Shown here piece by piece: positions 52,896 to 62,353 of a stretch of 64,000 nucleotides of DNA. The stretch is taken from the NCBI GenBank assembly GCA_026399025.1, contig JAPLRU010000049.1, forward strand, positions 62,001-126,000. Direction: 5' to 3'. Position 1 is the first letter of the stretch, and every line of letters starts with the position of its first letter. The translations under genes and the position numbers were made by a program. This stretch comes from Methylobacter sp. (GTDB lineage Bacteria; Pseudomonadota; Gammaproteobacteria; Methylococcales; Methylomonadaceae). The notes below the pieces were generated by a model that saw only the letters and a program-made list of their open reading frames with translations, searched no databases and was not told where the DNA came from.

Positions 52896-53565
52896 CAATT
52901 TTTTTAATATTTATAGCAAATTATTACAGAGCCTACACATTCAGTGTCCTCTTAAGCTGCTTTGGGAAATCTGCCCAGCGATCATAAGTGAATGGTACCG
53001 ATGTGATTAGCTAACTTTTTGAGGATGAACCCGGCGGTACAGGACGCTTATGAGTATAACTCCACGGATGGAGGGGGGAGAGTCTCGTCTGAAACAGCGA
53101 TTGAGAGTAATGCATAAGACCATTTATGCTATGGAAAAAACCGTAACGCCGCCGACGCATCCGACCGGCGAATCATTGGCGTTAAAATCGACCTTTCCTG
53201 AATAGTGCCCACATGCCGGGCAATTACGGCTTTTTTGTGATATATTGTGTGCAACATTAAGCACGCGAGAGTATTTTGGAGATACATTCAAAAATAAAAT
53301 CTCACGAATCTTTTAATACCAAGGCTTGCAAAACAGCAGTGTATAGAGCCACAGCCATTGTTATCAACCCTATTAATAATACTCTTGCATAATCGATCCA
53401 TTGACAAGAGATCCCAACAAACACCAGCATTCCCAAGACGCCAACATTACTGCGATCAATTTCCCTCTTTTTTTGCGCGTTTTTTATTTCATCCCCCTAC
53501 ACATTTTTCACCCAGCTGTAAGGCGTTTGTCGCAGCTACCTTTTATTTGAGAGACTCTAATTAAT
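52896..53565. other. Intergenic region upstream of rhlE
   Basis: About 670 bp with no supported gene. AACTCCACGGATGGAGGGGG near 53060 is a fragment resembling family A core strings. TGCCCACATGCCGGGCA near 53207-53223, followed by ATTACGGCTTTTTTG, is a terminator-like hairpin without an upstream gene. The long stretch before rhlE may be a leader of its mRNA, as in some cold-regulated helicases, but that is speculation. Confidence 0.35.
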
Positions 53566-54825
53566 ATGCCATTTACCACCCTCGGTTTATCTGATCCTTT
53601 GTTACGCGCCATTGCCGATGCCGGCTATACCACACCGTCCCCGATCCAGTCCCAAGCCATTCCCGCCGTTTTAGGCGGTCATGATGTTTTGGCGGCCGCA
53701 CAGACCGGAACCGGTAAAACGGCAGGCTTCACCTTGCCCATCCTGCACCGCTTATCGCAAAAAGCTTACGGCAATAACCGGCCGGTTAGGGTATTGATAT
53801 TGACGCCAACCCGAGAGCTCGCGGCGCAAATAGGCGAATCGGTAAACAAATACGGAGCGCATCTGCATCCCCGGTTAAAATCCGAAGTGGTTTTCGGAGG
53901 GGTGAAAATTAACCCGCAGATGATGCGATTAAGAGGCGGCGTCGATATTTTAGTGGCCACGCCCGGACGCTTGCTGGATTTGGTCAATCAAAACGCGGTC
54001 AAGCTCGACCAAGTGGAAACCCTGATTCTTGACGAAGCCGACCGTATGCTGGACATGGGCTTTATCCGGGATATTCGCAAAATCATCGCTTTACTGCCGA
54101 GAAAACGCCAAAACCTGCTATTCTCGGCGACCTTCTCAGAAGATATACGTAAGCTCACCACAGGACTTTTGGTTAATCCGATCAAAATCGAAGTCGCTCC
54201 GCGCAATACCGCAGCGGAACTGGTCGAGCAAGTCGCTTATCTGGTGAACAAAGCCAACAAAACCGAACTGCTTTGCCACTTGATCAAAGAAAATAACTGG
54301 CAACAAGTTTTAGTGTTCACCACCACCAAACACGGCGCCAACCGACTGACCGAAAAACTCAACAAAGTCGATATTAAAGCCGCCGCCATACACGGCAATA
54401 AAAGCCAAGGCGCCAGAACCAGTGCTTTGGCGGGCTTTAAAGCCGGTGAAATCAGAGTGCTGGTAGCGACCGATGTAGCGGCGCGCGGCATTGATATTAA
54501 TCTGTTGCCGCATGTGGTCAATTTTGAATTGCCCCGAGCGCCGGAAGATTATGTGCATAGAATCGGCCGGACCGGACGGGCGGGCGAGGAAGGCCAAGCC
54601 ATCTCGTTAGTCTCCCATGATGAATACAGTTTCTTACGCTTGGTTGAAAAGTTGATCGGCAAGGAAGTTAAACGCGAGCAAATTACAGGCTTTGAGGCCT
54701 CCGCCGTCGCACCGTCGATGCCCCCGGAACCGCCACGCGGTCCACGCCCCAACAGAAATTCAAATCAAGCCCGTAAACCCGGTGCTAATCAGTCCGGAAA
54801 TAAGCCTAGAGCAAGAAGCGCATAA
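53566..54825 (+). CDS. rhlE: DEAD-box RNA helicase RhlE
   Basis: A 419-residue helicase: Q-motif at [16 protein letters not shown], motif [16 protein letters not shown], then [20 protein letters not shown] (motif II), [14 protein letters not shown] (motif III) and [15 protein letters not shown] (motif VI). A Pro/Arg/Asn-rich tail follows ([19 protein letters not shown]), as in RhlE. It remodels RNA in ribosome assembly and decay. A terminator follows. Confidence 0.95.
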   Translation: MPFTTLGLSDPLLRAIADAGYTTPSPIQSQAIPAVLGGHDVLAAAQTGTGKTAGFTLPILHRLSQKAYGNNRPVRVLILTPTRELAAQIGESVNKYGAHLHPRLKSEVVFGGVKINPQMMRLRGGVDILVATPGRLLDLVNQNAVKLDQVETLILDEADRMLDMGFIRDIRKIIALLPRKRQNLLFSATFSEDIRKLTTGLLVNPIKIEVAPRNTAAELVEQVAYLVNKANKTELLCHLIKENNWQQVLVFTTTKHGANRLTEKLNKVDIKAAAIHGNKSQGARTSALAGFKAGEIRVLVATDVAARGIDINLLPHVVNFELPRAPEDYVHRIGRTGRAGEEGQAISLVSHDEYSFLRLVEKLIGKEVKREQITGFEASAVAPSMPPEPPRGPRPNRNSNQARKPGANQSGNKPRARSA

Positions 54826-54831
54826 AGGGCT

Positions 54832-54867
54832 AGGTGACGGGTATTGTATGTACCCGTCACCTTTCTT
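54832..54867 (+). terminator. Terminator of rhlE
   Basis: A perfect 12-pair stem AGGTGACGGGTA / TACCCGTCACCT with a seven-base loop, 7 bp after the stop, followed by TTCTTAT. A convincing intrinsic terminator. Confidence 0.8.
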
Positions 54868-55214
54868 ATACCAGTGAGCACATGGTTTTTTACAACGTTT
54901 ACTGGTGATCAGTGGTTCAGATAAAACGTGGCGCAAAGCAGTTCCATACAGCAAATTTGACTATAGCTCACGATCCCAACTATCATAAATTTTTGTCGTC
55001 TTACCGGGTGCAATGAAATGCCGGAAAAATGGATATGCCGACCCTTGCGATGGCAATGAGATTAATCCAAGAAAAATTAATTTAACAATTTTTATTCGTG
55101 GCTCTTATTAGGATAACTCTGTCCGACAGATAGGCCGGCTATGATTTTTTAATATAAAAAATTTTATCGACCTAAACTTAGGTTAATAAAATTAGCTATC
55201 TAAGGATATTAAAT
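54868..55214. other. AT-rich intergenic region before the collagen-like gene
   Basis: No gene is seen. The last 100 bp are very AT-rich (TTTAATATAAAAAATTTTAT near 55147), and AAGGATATTAAAT precedes the ATG at 55215, giving a weak ribosome site. The promoter of the collagen cassette should be here. Confidence 0.4.
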
Positions 55215-56054
55215 ATGTCTCACTTAAAAGACAATCTAATAAAAAACAACGAAAAATCTAAACCGGTTGTTAAGTTAAACAAGGAAAAAATTAGCAGCCA
55301 AAAAACAGGTCTGTCCGCTTTGTTGCTGGCCGGCGTCGTTAGTTATAGCACTATGCTTTCTGACGCCAACGCTGCTTCACCGGTCCCTAAAATTTCTTGG
55401 CAAGGGCGCCTGATACAAAATGGTGTTGCTGTTGAGGGTAGCCGCATGATGACGTTCACTTTGTACGATGAACAAAATACGGCTCTTTGGCATGAAGTGC
55501 AGCACGTTAAAATTACCAATGGTATCTATTCCGTGTTATTGGGGGCAGTTAACCAACTTAATTTACCATTCGATAAACCCTACTATTTAGGAGTTTCTAT
55601 CAATGGTAGTGCTATATTGAGTCCTCTTCAGCCATTGGTCTCTAGCCCTTATGCAATGATAGCCGGCTCGCTCGCGGACGGCGCCATCACTACAACAAAA
55701 AAAATTGGAATTGAATGTGAAAATAACCAAATTTTAAAAAAATCGGCTGATGGTTGGGTTTGCGCCAGTCTTCCACCCGCGATGCTTACCGGCACTGCCG
55801 ATCCAACAAATGACATAGGCCAAGATGGCGATTTCTATTACCAAAGCACCAGCCAAATGCTCATTGGCCCAAAATCTAACGGTGTCTGGCCGGCAGGCGT
55901 GAGTTTGCAAGGCCCTAGAGGCCCTAAAGGTGCTGTAGGCCCTACAGGCCCTACAGGTCCTAAGGGGGCTACAGGCGCGACAGGGGCTACAGGCGCGACA
56001 GGTCCTAAAGGCCCTAAAGGCGCTAAAGGTGCTACAGGCCCCACTGGGCCTTGA
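55215..56054 (+). CDS. Secreted collagen-like (Gly-X-Y) protein
   Basis: A 279-residue protein. A long N-terminal leader (basic, then [20 protein letters not shown]) looks like a signal sequence. Residues about 58-150 form a beta-rich domain ([40 protein letters not shown]) often seen ahead of collagen repeats in bacterial surface proteins. Residues 233-279 are 15 perfect Gly-X-Y triplets plus Gly-Pro ([20 protein letters not shown]), and the stop follows at once. Thr and Lys fill most Y positions, possible glycosylation sites. It heads the cassette with a sulfotransferase and a collagen-galactosyltransferase-like enzyme. Confidence 0.88.
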   Translation: MSHLKDNLIKNNEKSKPVVKLNKEKISSQKTGLSALLLAGVVSYSTMLSDANAASPVPKISWQGRLIQNGVAVEGSRMMTFTLYDEQNTALWHEVQHVKITNGIYSVLLGAVNQLNLPFDKPYYLGVSINGSAILSPLQPLVSSPYAMIAGSLADGAITTTKKIGIECENNQILKKSADGWVCASLPPAMLTGTADPTNDIGQDGDFYYQSTSQMLIGPKSNGVWPAGVSLQGPRGPKGAVGPTGPTGPKGATGATGATGATGPKGPKGAKGATGPTGP

Positions 56055-56155
56055 GTGCTTGCGTTAAAGTTCCGCAGCTAAAAACGTTGTGATAATTTGA
56101 TCTCGGCTTGGATTAAAGTAATCCAGTGCAAAATTGCCGGAATGAAGAGGCTAAC

Positions 56156-58072
56156 ATGAAAAACAACCTGTTCTCAGCAGGCTATCAAAGGGAGCGAATG
56201 ACCGCTTATGCCTTGCAAACTCCAACACAGGCAAGTATCTTAAAGCCTCTTTGCTCTGTACTATTTTCTGTTAGTTTCCTAATGGTTAATTCCAGCCAAG
56301 CTTTTGCTTTTTCCATAAAGAATCAAGTCGTTGCAGCCGGTGGCGGCAGCGCTAAATTGGGCTCGAGTATTTTGACTGCCACAATCGGCCAAGCAGCGGT
56401 GGGTACAATGTCCGGCGGGGGATATGAACTCACTGCGGGTTTCTGGCCTGAGGCATCGCCAACGGCAAGTAGTGTCAATAACAATGCGGACGGTAGTGGT
56501 CAAACTCCCGCCGCTACCCCGGAAGCGGTGGTTACTTATGAAAATGGCACAGGAAATACCAGCACAACCATCCTCGTAGATGGCCAACCTGTGACCGTGG
56601 TTAAAACCGGTTCCATGACCATTACCGCTACGGCTCCGAATCAGAACCTGCTTGCTACCACTAATCCAGGAAGTAACAGCCCTTCCCTCGTGATCACCGC
56701 AAACCAAGCCGGTACTCAAGCTAGCGCAAGCCTGAAAAATGGCCGGACGACCCTCACACTTCAAGGCGGCAGCACCATCACTGTCCAGCCCGGCGCCGAT
56801 ACCCAAAGCGTGGAATTTGTTCTGCCGTCGGCTACCGATAACACCTCGGCCCAAATCATACTCAAGGTCGGCGGCTATACCTTGTTTGTTGCAGCCCAAC
56901 CACCACAGACAACGCAAGTCCGATTCAGCCTCGATGCGGTCATCGTCAAGGGCGTCAGCATCCCTCTGCCCAGTCCTAAGCAGGGAACGCTCAGCGTCAA
57001 GAGCGACAACGCCTGTGTGCCGATGGTGGCCGTGAATCATACGCCGGTGTCCGCCAGTGCAGCTAACACCCAGCTCAATGCCCTTCGTCAGGATGACTTA
57101 ATAAGCGTGGGCTTGCTCCAAGGCGAAGCGCTGCCGGGTGGGTGCAGCAATGTTCGGAGCAGCAAAAATGCAGCCGTCAAAGTGCTCGTTGGCGAAACTG
57201 CTGAATTTTCATTACAGGGTGAATTGCAGCGGATTCGCTTGGGTTCTGTCGGGCGTAAAGCCGGTGTGGTCGGCGATATGCTCGCATTGCCTAACATAGC
57301 AGGCATGACCGTGGATCAGCCCGGCCCGATTCTAAAAGACATCAGCACCCGAACAGGACTGGATGTGGAAACTACGTTGCTCAACGGATTGGAGCAACAC
57401 GGCCTTAAGCTAAGCGACGGCGCAACGCCGTTCGGCAGCCTGTATCTGACGATGGCAGAGCAGAACTTCAATGTCGAGCCCGTGGGTGTGATTGAAGTAC
57501 GCCCAAACCAGACCGGCCAGGAACTGCGCGCGCCGGGTAATGGGGATTTTGAGTTAAACGAAGGTCCTCTGAGTTTCCGTGTCGCGCCCACACTTAGAGA
57601 TCCGGCTGCTTTTACGCAATTCATCCGCGCCTCTTTGCAAGGCAGTGTCAAACAACAGGCTGACGGCACTTACCTAGTGATGTCGGCAGGTAAAATATTT
57701 GCCGAACAGGCCGGATATGAACTGCGTTTGCAGCAAACCCCGACAGGTTTTGGCACGGGGGCCGATGGCTATGTCACTTGGACTGACGCCAGCGGACGGC
57801 AGCAGACGCTATATCCGGTGGCGGCCGATTTTACCACCTTGGCGGCTGGAGTGAAGCAACTAGACAGTAAGGCCCAGGTGCGCGGAAATGCTAATGGAAG
57901 CTTGTCGCTGACGCTCAACGGAGAGCATTTCAAGCTGTTGCCGGATTATGAGCTGGTGGACCTTACAGAAAGCCCGAAAAACAAGGTTTGGTGGACGGGT
58001 GATGGTGCTCGCTTATTTGTGTATTATCCCGGTCTGAATAAGGCTCAGGGTTTTACGGTACAGTCGCCATGA
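56156..58072 (+). CDS. Large secreted protein of unknown function in the collagen cassette
   Basis: A 638-residue protein from the ATG at 56156 (AAGAGG just upstream; an earlier start is out of the homologous part). The signal peptide is long (LCSVLFSVSFLMVNSSQAFA, about residues 33-52). Just after it, IKNQVVAAGGGSAKLGSSIL and GTMSGGGYELTAGFWPEA resemble the GG-Y-L-GFW pattern of many surface proteins. A Thr/Gln/Ser-rich beta region (about 110-280) follows, then repeats of FECR-like fold are possible but unproven. It lies 100 bp after the collagen gene. Confidence 0.6.
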   Translation: MKNNLFSAGYQRERMTAYALQTPTQASILKPLCSVLFSVSFLMVNSSQAFAFSIKNQVVAAGGGSAKLGSSILTATIGQAAVGTMSGGGYELTAGFWPEASPTASSVNNNADGSGQTPAATPEAVVTYENGTGNTSTTILVDGQPVTVVKTGSMTITATAPNQNLLATTNPGSNSPSLVITANQAGTQASASLKNGRTTLTLQGGSTITVQPGADTQSVEFVLPSATDNTSAQIILKVGGYTLFVAAQPPQTTQVRFSLDAVIVKGVSIPLPSPKQGTLSVKSDNACVPMVAVNHTPVSASAANTQLNALRQDDLISVGLLQGEALPGGCSNVRSSKNAAVKVLVGETAEFSLQGELQRIRLGSVGRKAGVVGDMLALPNIAGMTVDQPGPILKDISTRTGLDVETTLLNGLEQHGLKLSDGATPFGSLYLTMAEQNFNVEPVGVIEVRPNQTGQELRAPGNGDFELNEGPLSFRVAPTLRDPAAFTQFIRASLQGSVKQQADGTYLVMSAGKIFAEQAGYELRLQQTPTGFGTGADGYVTWTDASGRQQTLYPVAADFTTLAAGVKQLDSKAQVRGNANGSLSLTLNGEHFKLLPDYELVDLTESPKNKVWWTGDGARLFVYYPGLNKAQGFTVQSP

Positions 58073-58171
58073 ATCCGTTTTTAAAACATGGCCGGTCAAC
58101 ATTTCGGCTGTTTACCCATAGCAACCCTGTCGCAACGTGCTTAGATCGGCGATTGGACGAGAAAAAGACGT

Positions 58172-58807
58172 ATGGCGATTGTCTCATTCAAGCACCATTT
58201 TATTTTCATCAAAACCCGAAAAACGGCCGGTACTTCCATCGAAGCACATCTAGCAAGTCAATGCGCCGACGAAGATATTGTGACGCCGCTGTATCCTCCC
58301 GTTGCAGGACATACGCCTCGCAATTATCAGAGCGAAGCGGAGGGTTCATTTTTCTACAATCACATGCCGGCTACCCGTATCCGGGAGCTTTGTCCCGAGG
58401 CCTTCTCAAGATCATTCCGGTTCTGCTTCGAGCGACATCCGGTAGATAAGTGCCTCTCGCATTTCGCGATGCTGCGCAACTCCCCGTTGCACCGCCAAGC
58501 AAAGCATCCGGCCACATGGGACGCCTATTTGGAGCGGGAATGTTTTCCAGTCGATACCGCCTTGTATGCTGATGAGCAAGGCACTCTGCTGGTCGATAAA
58601 ATTTATCGGTATGAAGAACTTGCTTCCTGTTTGGCGGATATTTCGGCAAGAACGGGTATGCCCTACGCGCCATTGTCTGTGCAAGAAAAATCAGGGTTTC
58701 GCTATGGACTACCCTCGTTTTCAGAGGTTATGGCCAGTGTTGAGCAGAGACGGCTGATCTTTGACGCCTTCTCATCAACGTTACGTTTCATTGATTATCC
58801 GTCATAG
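58172..58807 (+). CDS. Sulfotransferase-family protein
   Basis: A 211-residue protein with the PAPS-binding elements of sulfotransferases: FIFIKTRKTAGTSIEAHLAS (5'-phosphosulfate loop, about residues 10-29) and a later FCFERHPVDKCLSHFAML (3'-phosphate site, RxPxxKxxS-like). It is short but complete for the small heparan/dermatan-type bacterial enzymes. It lies between the large secreted protein and the fusion enzyme. PAPS would come from CysDN and CysC. The acceptor is unknown, perhaps glycans on the collagen-like protein. Confidence 0.82.
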   Translation: MAIVSFKHHFIFIKTRKTAGTSIEAHLASQCADEDIVTPLYPPVAGHTPRNYQSEAEGSFFYNHMPATRIRELCPEAFSRSFRFCFERHPVDKCLSHFAMLRNSPLHRQAKHPATWDAYLERECFPVDTALYADEQGTLLVDKIYRYEELASCLADISARTGMPYAPLSVQEKSGFRYGLPSFSEVMASVEQRRLIFDAFSSTLRFIDYPS

Positions 58808-58860
58808 GCAAGCCCCACGATGACAACCTCGCTAGCCGGAATAGGGCCAGGAAGCCCTGC

Positions 58861-61800
58861 GTGAAAACCATCGGTCTGTGCATGATCGTGAAGAACGAGG
58901 CGGCGCTGATTGTGCGCTGTTTAAATAGCGTACGCAGTCTTGTCGACTATGTGCTGATCTCCGATACCGGCTCAACCGACGGAACGCAAGATACGATTCG
59001 CGGCTGGTTGATGGATACAGGCATACCGGGAGCGGTGTTTGACGATCCGTGGGTCGATTTTGCCCATAACCGTAATATCATTCTGCATAGGCTACAAGGT
59101 ATCCCCAACATCGATTATTCGATGATGATGGATGCCGATGATCTTATAGAATATGAAGAAAATTTTAATCCGGCGCAATTCAAAACCGATCTTACTGCGG
59201 ACCACTACTTTGTATCTATCCGACTAAGCGATGTTTACTATGCACGAACTTTACTGTGCAGCACCCGCCACCCCTACCGCTATCGTGGGGTTTTACATGA
59301 ATATATCGAAGTACCCAATGAGCGCCTAACACCCGGCTCCATCGAATCGATTAAGATTATGGCCGGCACCGAAGGCGCCAGGAGCCGCGACCCGGAAAAA
59401 TATCAGCGGGACGCCGAGGTATTGGAAACAGCTTTATCGCACGAAACCGATCCGTTCCTTCGAGCCCGTTATCAATTCTACTTGGCTCAGAGTTACCGTG
59501 ACTGCGGCGAATCCGAAAAAGCATTAAAACATTACTTGGCGCGCTCGGAGCTTGGCTTCTGGCGGGAAGAAATTTATATCGGCCTGTACCAAGCAGCGCG
59601 ACTAAAGGATCAACTGGCTTATCCCGAACAGCAAGTGATCGACACCTATCTTCGGGCTGCCGATACGCTGCCGACGCGGGCGGAAGCCTTGCACGGCGCG
59701 AGCCGTTTTTGCAGGTTGCATGAACGCTATGAGGAAGGCTACCGAATTGCCAAGCGTGGTTTGGAGCTTTCGATTCCCGAAGACGGCCTGTTTATCGAAC
59801 GCTGGATCTATGAACAGGGATTACTGGATGAGTACGCCGTCAATGCTTATTGGTCGGGACATCATCAGGACTGTCTGGATGCTTGCCTGAAGATTCTGGT
59901 GACAGGCAAGCTTTCGGAGGAGGACGCACAGCGGATCGCCACGAATGCCAAGTTCGCGAGCGATAGACTGTCATCGCAATCCCAAGCTTCGGCAACACCT
60001 AGCAAGCCGCTACAACCTATAGCGCAGTGGCAACGGGGAAAGGCTGTCCCGCGTGTGCTGGTCGCGATTCTTGCAAAACAAAAAGAGCGGGTGCTGCCTT
60101 TTTATCTGAGTTGTATTGATGCGCTCGACTACCCGAAGTCATCAATCGTTCTCTACGTTCGCACCAATAACAATACCGACCGAACTGAGCCGATTCTCAG
60201 CAGTTGGTTAAAGCGAGTCGGCCATGCTTACGCCCATGTGGAATACGAAACCGCCGATGCGCCCGAACCGGTAGAGCAGTTCGGCGTCCATGAATGGAAT
60301 GCGATGCGCTTTCGGGTGCTCGCAGGCATCCGGCAAGACAGTTTACAGGCGACGCTGCGGCACAATTGTGATTTTTACTTCGCGGCCGATGTCGATAATT
60401 TTCTAAAACCGCATACCTTATGGTCGCTGCTGGCAACGAATCTCCCTATCGTGGCGCCGCTGCTGCGCTATCAGGACATGCAGCAGATGTACTCGAACTA
60501 CCATGAGCAAATTGACGCTCAAGGCTACTTTGTGAAGAGCGAAGCCTATCATTGGCTCCTTTTTCAGCATGTCAAGGGTTTGATCGAAGTCCCGGTGGTG
60601 CATTGCACTTATATGATCCGTCGCGATGTAATTTCTCGGCTGCGCTATGCCGATGGCGGCGACCGTCACGAATATGTGATCTTTTCCGACAGCGCCCGCC
60701 GGGCTGGAGTGCCGCAATACCTTGATAATCGCGATATTTACGGCTACCTAAGCCTGGATGAACAGACCGCCCCTTCGATTGAGTTATTAGGCGAGTCTGT
60801 CGGCATTGCTTCCAGAAAAGCCGATTTCACTGCGCAGCGAGTCAAACGAGATCGTGATGCTATTGTCGCTCCCCCCGTTTTTCTTCACGCCAGTTGGCGG
60901 ACCTCGAGTACTTGGATCTGGTCGAAGTTTCGCCAGTTGCCTGAGACACTGGCTTTCTACGAGCCATTCTCAATGTTCCTGCATCACATGACGCGTCAAC
61001 AAGCCGCCTCGTTCGCCAGCACTAGCTGGGCTTCCGGGCATTCCGCGACAGACCCGTATTACCTGGAATATCTGCCGCTGATCCGGCAATCGGGCGGCAT
61101 GAAACGGTTTCATCCCTCGATACCCTATAAATGGTTTTTCCCGTCACAGGGGCTGCGTGGCGCTTTGAGAACAGATGAGAAACGATATGTTGAGTTCTTA
61201 CTGAAAGAAGCGCGGCAGAGGGGGCGTCAGCCAGTCTTGGGTTTTTGTCGCTCTCTTGCTCGCGTCTGGCCGCTGAAATCGGCATTTGGCGGCTGTCACA
61301 TCATGCTTTATCGGAATTTATGGCTGCATTGGGCGTCGTATGTATCGCTAAGAAAGCGCAAAGAAGAATTTTTTTATGAAACCGTGGCGTTACTGACCAA
61401 CCGGAGCGACGACCCCTTCATGAACTATCTATGCCGCCGCTATCTGCCGCGCAGCGAACGCTTCCGAAAAGAAGCGAATGTTGAGCGCTGGATCGGCACT
61501 AATGACGGCTATAACGCGCTGCTCTCGCTGCCGGAGCATGAAGCTTTCGGGTTATTTATGGGCTTGCATCTCTATCTTTATCTGCACGCTTGGCAGACGG
61601 TAGATTTGGTGCTGGATACAACCAAACTGGCCCGTGAGCAAAGCTATCGGACGCATATCGAACATGCGTTATGGCAACGCACCGGCCTTATCTTGAGTTT
61701 CGCCGACGCGCAAGAGGGACAAGCGGCATCGGCTATGACTGCTAACGGAATCGACTGGAGCGAGATAGTCGAACTGAGCAACGCCGCTGTCGACATGCTA

Positions 61801-61920
61801 TCGCCTATTGCCGATAGAGATAGGCTGCTACAGATAGCCCAAACGATGGTTGACGCCGCAAGGGAGGAAGCGGAAGTGTCGTCACAGCTACACCCCCACT
61901 ATTTAAGGAATGACTCATGA
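58861..61920 (+). CDS. Giant fusion: GT2 + TPR-like + collagen-galactosyltransferase-like + sulfotransferase-like
   Basis: A 1019-residue protein starting at GTG (58861). Residues 1-180 are a GT2 glycosyltransferase (GLCMIVKNEAALIVRCLNSV; DAD at 91-93). Residues about 185-375 are helical and TPR-like. Residues about 396-635 resemble the N-terminal domain of animal collagen galactosyltransferases (COLGALT): VLVAILAKQKERVLPFYLSC, DVDN at 510-513, IVAPLLRYQDMQQMYSNYHE, VPVVHCTYMIRR and IYGYLSLDE. Residues about 673-960 are sulfotransferase-like (FLHASWRTSSTWIWSKFRQL at 674-693). The assignment of the third domain is from pattern memory. Stop overlaps the next ATG. Confidence 0.8.
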   Translation: MKTIGLCMIVKNEAALIVRCLNSVRSLVDYVLISDTGSTDGTQDTIRGWLMDTGIPGAVFDDPWVDFAHNRNIILHRLQGIPNIDYSMMMDADDLIEYEENFNPAQFKTDLTADHYFVSIRLSDVYYARTLLCSTRHPYRYRGVLHEYIEVPNERLTPGSIESIKIMAGTEGARSRDPEKYQRDAEVLETALSHETDPFLRARYQFYLAQSYRDCGESEKALKHYLARSELGFWREEIYIGLYQAARLKDQLAYPEQQVIDTYLRAADTLPTRAEALHGASRFCRLHERYEEGYRIAKRGLELSIPEDGLFIERWIYEQGLLDEYAVNAYWSGHHQDCLDACLKILVTGKLSEEDAQRIATNAKFASDRLSSQSQASATPSKPLQPIAQWQRGKAVPRVLVAILAKQKERVLPFYLSCIDALDYPKSSIVLYVRTNNNTDRTEPILSSWLKRVGHAYAHVEYETADAPEPVEQFGVHEWNAMRFRVLAGIRQDSLQATLRHNCDFYFAADVDNFLKPHTLWSLLATNLPIVAPLLRYQDMQQMYSNYHEQIDAQGYFVKSEAYHWLLFQHVKGLIEVPVVHCTYMIRRDVISRLRYADGGDRHEYVIFSDSARRAGVPQYLDNRDIYGYLSLDEQTAPSIELLGESVGIASRKADFTAQRVKRDRDAIVAPPVFLHASWRTSSTWIWSKFRQLPETLAFYEPFSMFLHHMTRQQAASFASTSWASGHSATDPYYLEYLPLIRQSGGMKRFHPSIPYKWFFPSQGLRGALRTDEKRYVEFLLKEARQRGRQPVLGFCRSLARVWPLKSAFGGCHIMLYRNLWLHWASYVSLRKRKEEFFYETVALLTNRSDDPFMNYLCRRYLPRSERFRKEANVERWIGTNDGYNALLSLPEHEAFGLFMGLHLYLYLHAWQTVDLVLDTTKLAREQSYRTHIEHALWQRTGLILSFADAQEGQAASAMTANGIDWSEIVELSNAAVDMLSPIADRDRLLQIAQTMVDAAREEAEVSSQLHPHYLRNDS

Positions 61921-62216
61921 ATAAAAAAATTATGATCATGGCACTGGCGGTACTACTTCCATTTACCGCAATGGCTGTTGGAAACGAAACCGGACATCAT
62001 CAATCGCAGCATGGCGAAAAAATAAAACAATTGACCAAGGAACTTAGTTTATCTACCGATCAAAAATCCCGGCTGGAAACTATTTTCCAGCAACACCGCG
62101 AAAAATTAAAAGCACTGCGCGAGGAAAACCATAAACTGATAGAAGGCGTTCTTACCAACGAACAAATGGCGAAATACAACGCGTTGAGAAAGGAACGGCA
62201 TCCGAAAAGGCAGTAG
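61917..62216 (+). CDS. Spy/CpxP-like periplasmic small protein
   Basis: A 99-residue protein: a signal peptide (IMIMALAVLLPFTAMAVG), a His-rich start of the mature chain (NETGHHQSQHGEKIKQL) and a helical body with LSTDQKSRLETIFQQHREKL and LIEGVLTNEQMAKYNALRKE. LTxxQ-like motifs and helix content resemble Spy/CpxP-type chaperones or metal-sensing proteins. Its ATG overlaps the stop of the giant fusion enzyme (ATGA), so it is translated with it. It may protect secreted products during folding. Confidence 0.65.
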   Translation: MNKKIMIMALAVLLPFTAMAVGNETGHHQSQHGEKIKQLTKELSLSTDQKSRLETIFQQHREKLKALREENHKLIEGVLTNEQMAKYNALRKERHPKRQ

Positions 62217-62353
62217 AAACATCACCGGATAGCATTGCCCCAGATGGGGAGCGCCGCACCTCAATCCGCAGTGACTCATGATAACGGGATGACTAAACCC
62301 CCATTAAATCTGTAAAATAGCCGTTTTTTCATTGTCTAGCCTCTTAAAACATA

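Noticed and set aside
55838-56044. Minus-strand frame rich in GPVAPLAP repeats
   Set aside because: It is the antisense of the collagen triplets; the repetitive DNA keeps several frames open.
58069-58449. Frame starting with an ATGA overlap after the large secreted protein
   Set aside because: Most of it overlaps the sulfotransferase gene in another frame, and the product has no domain; the overlap is probably chance.
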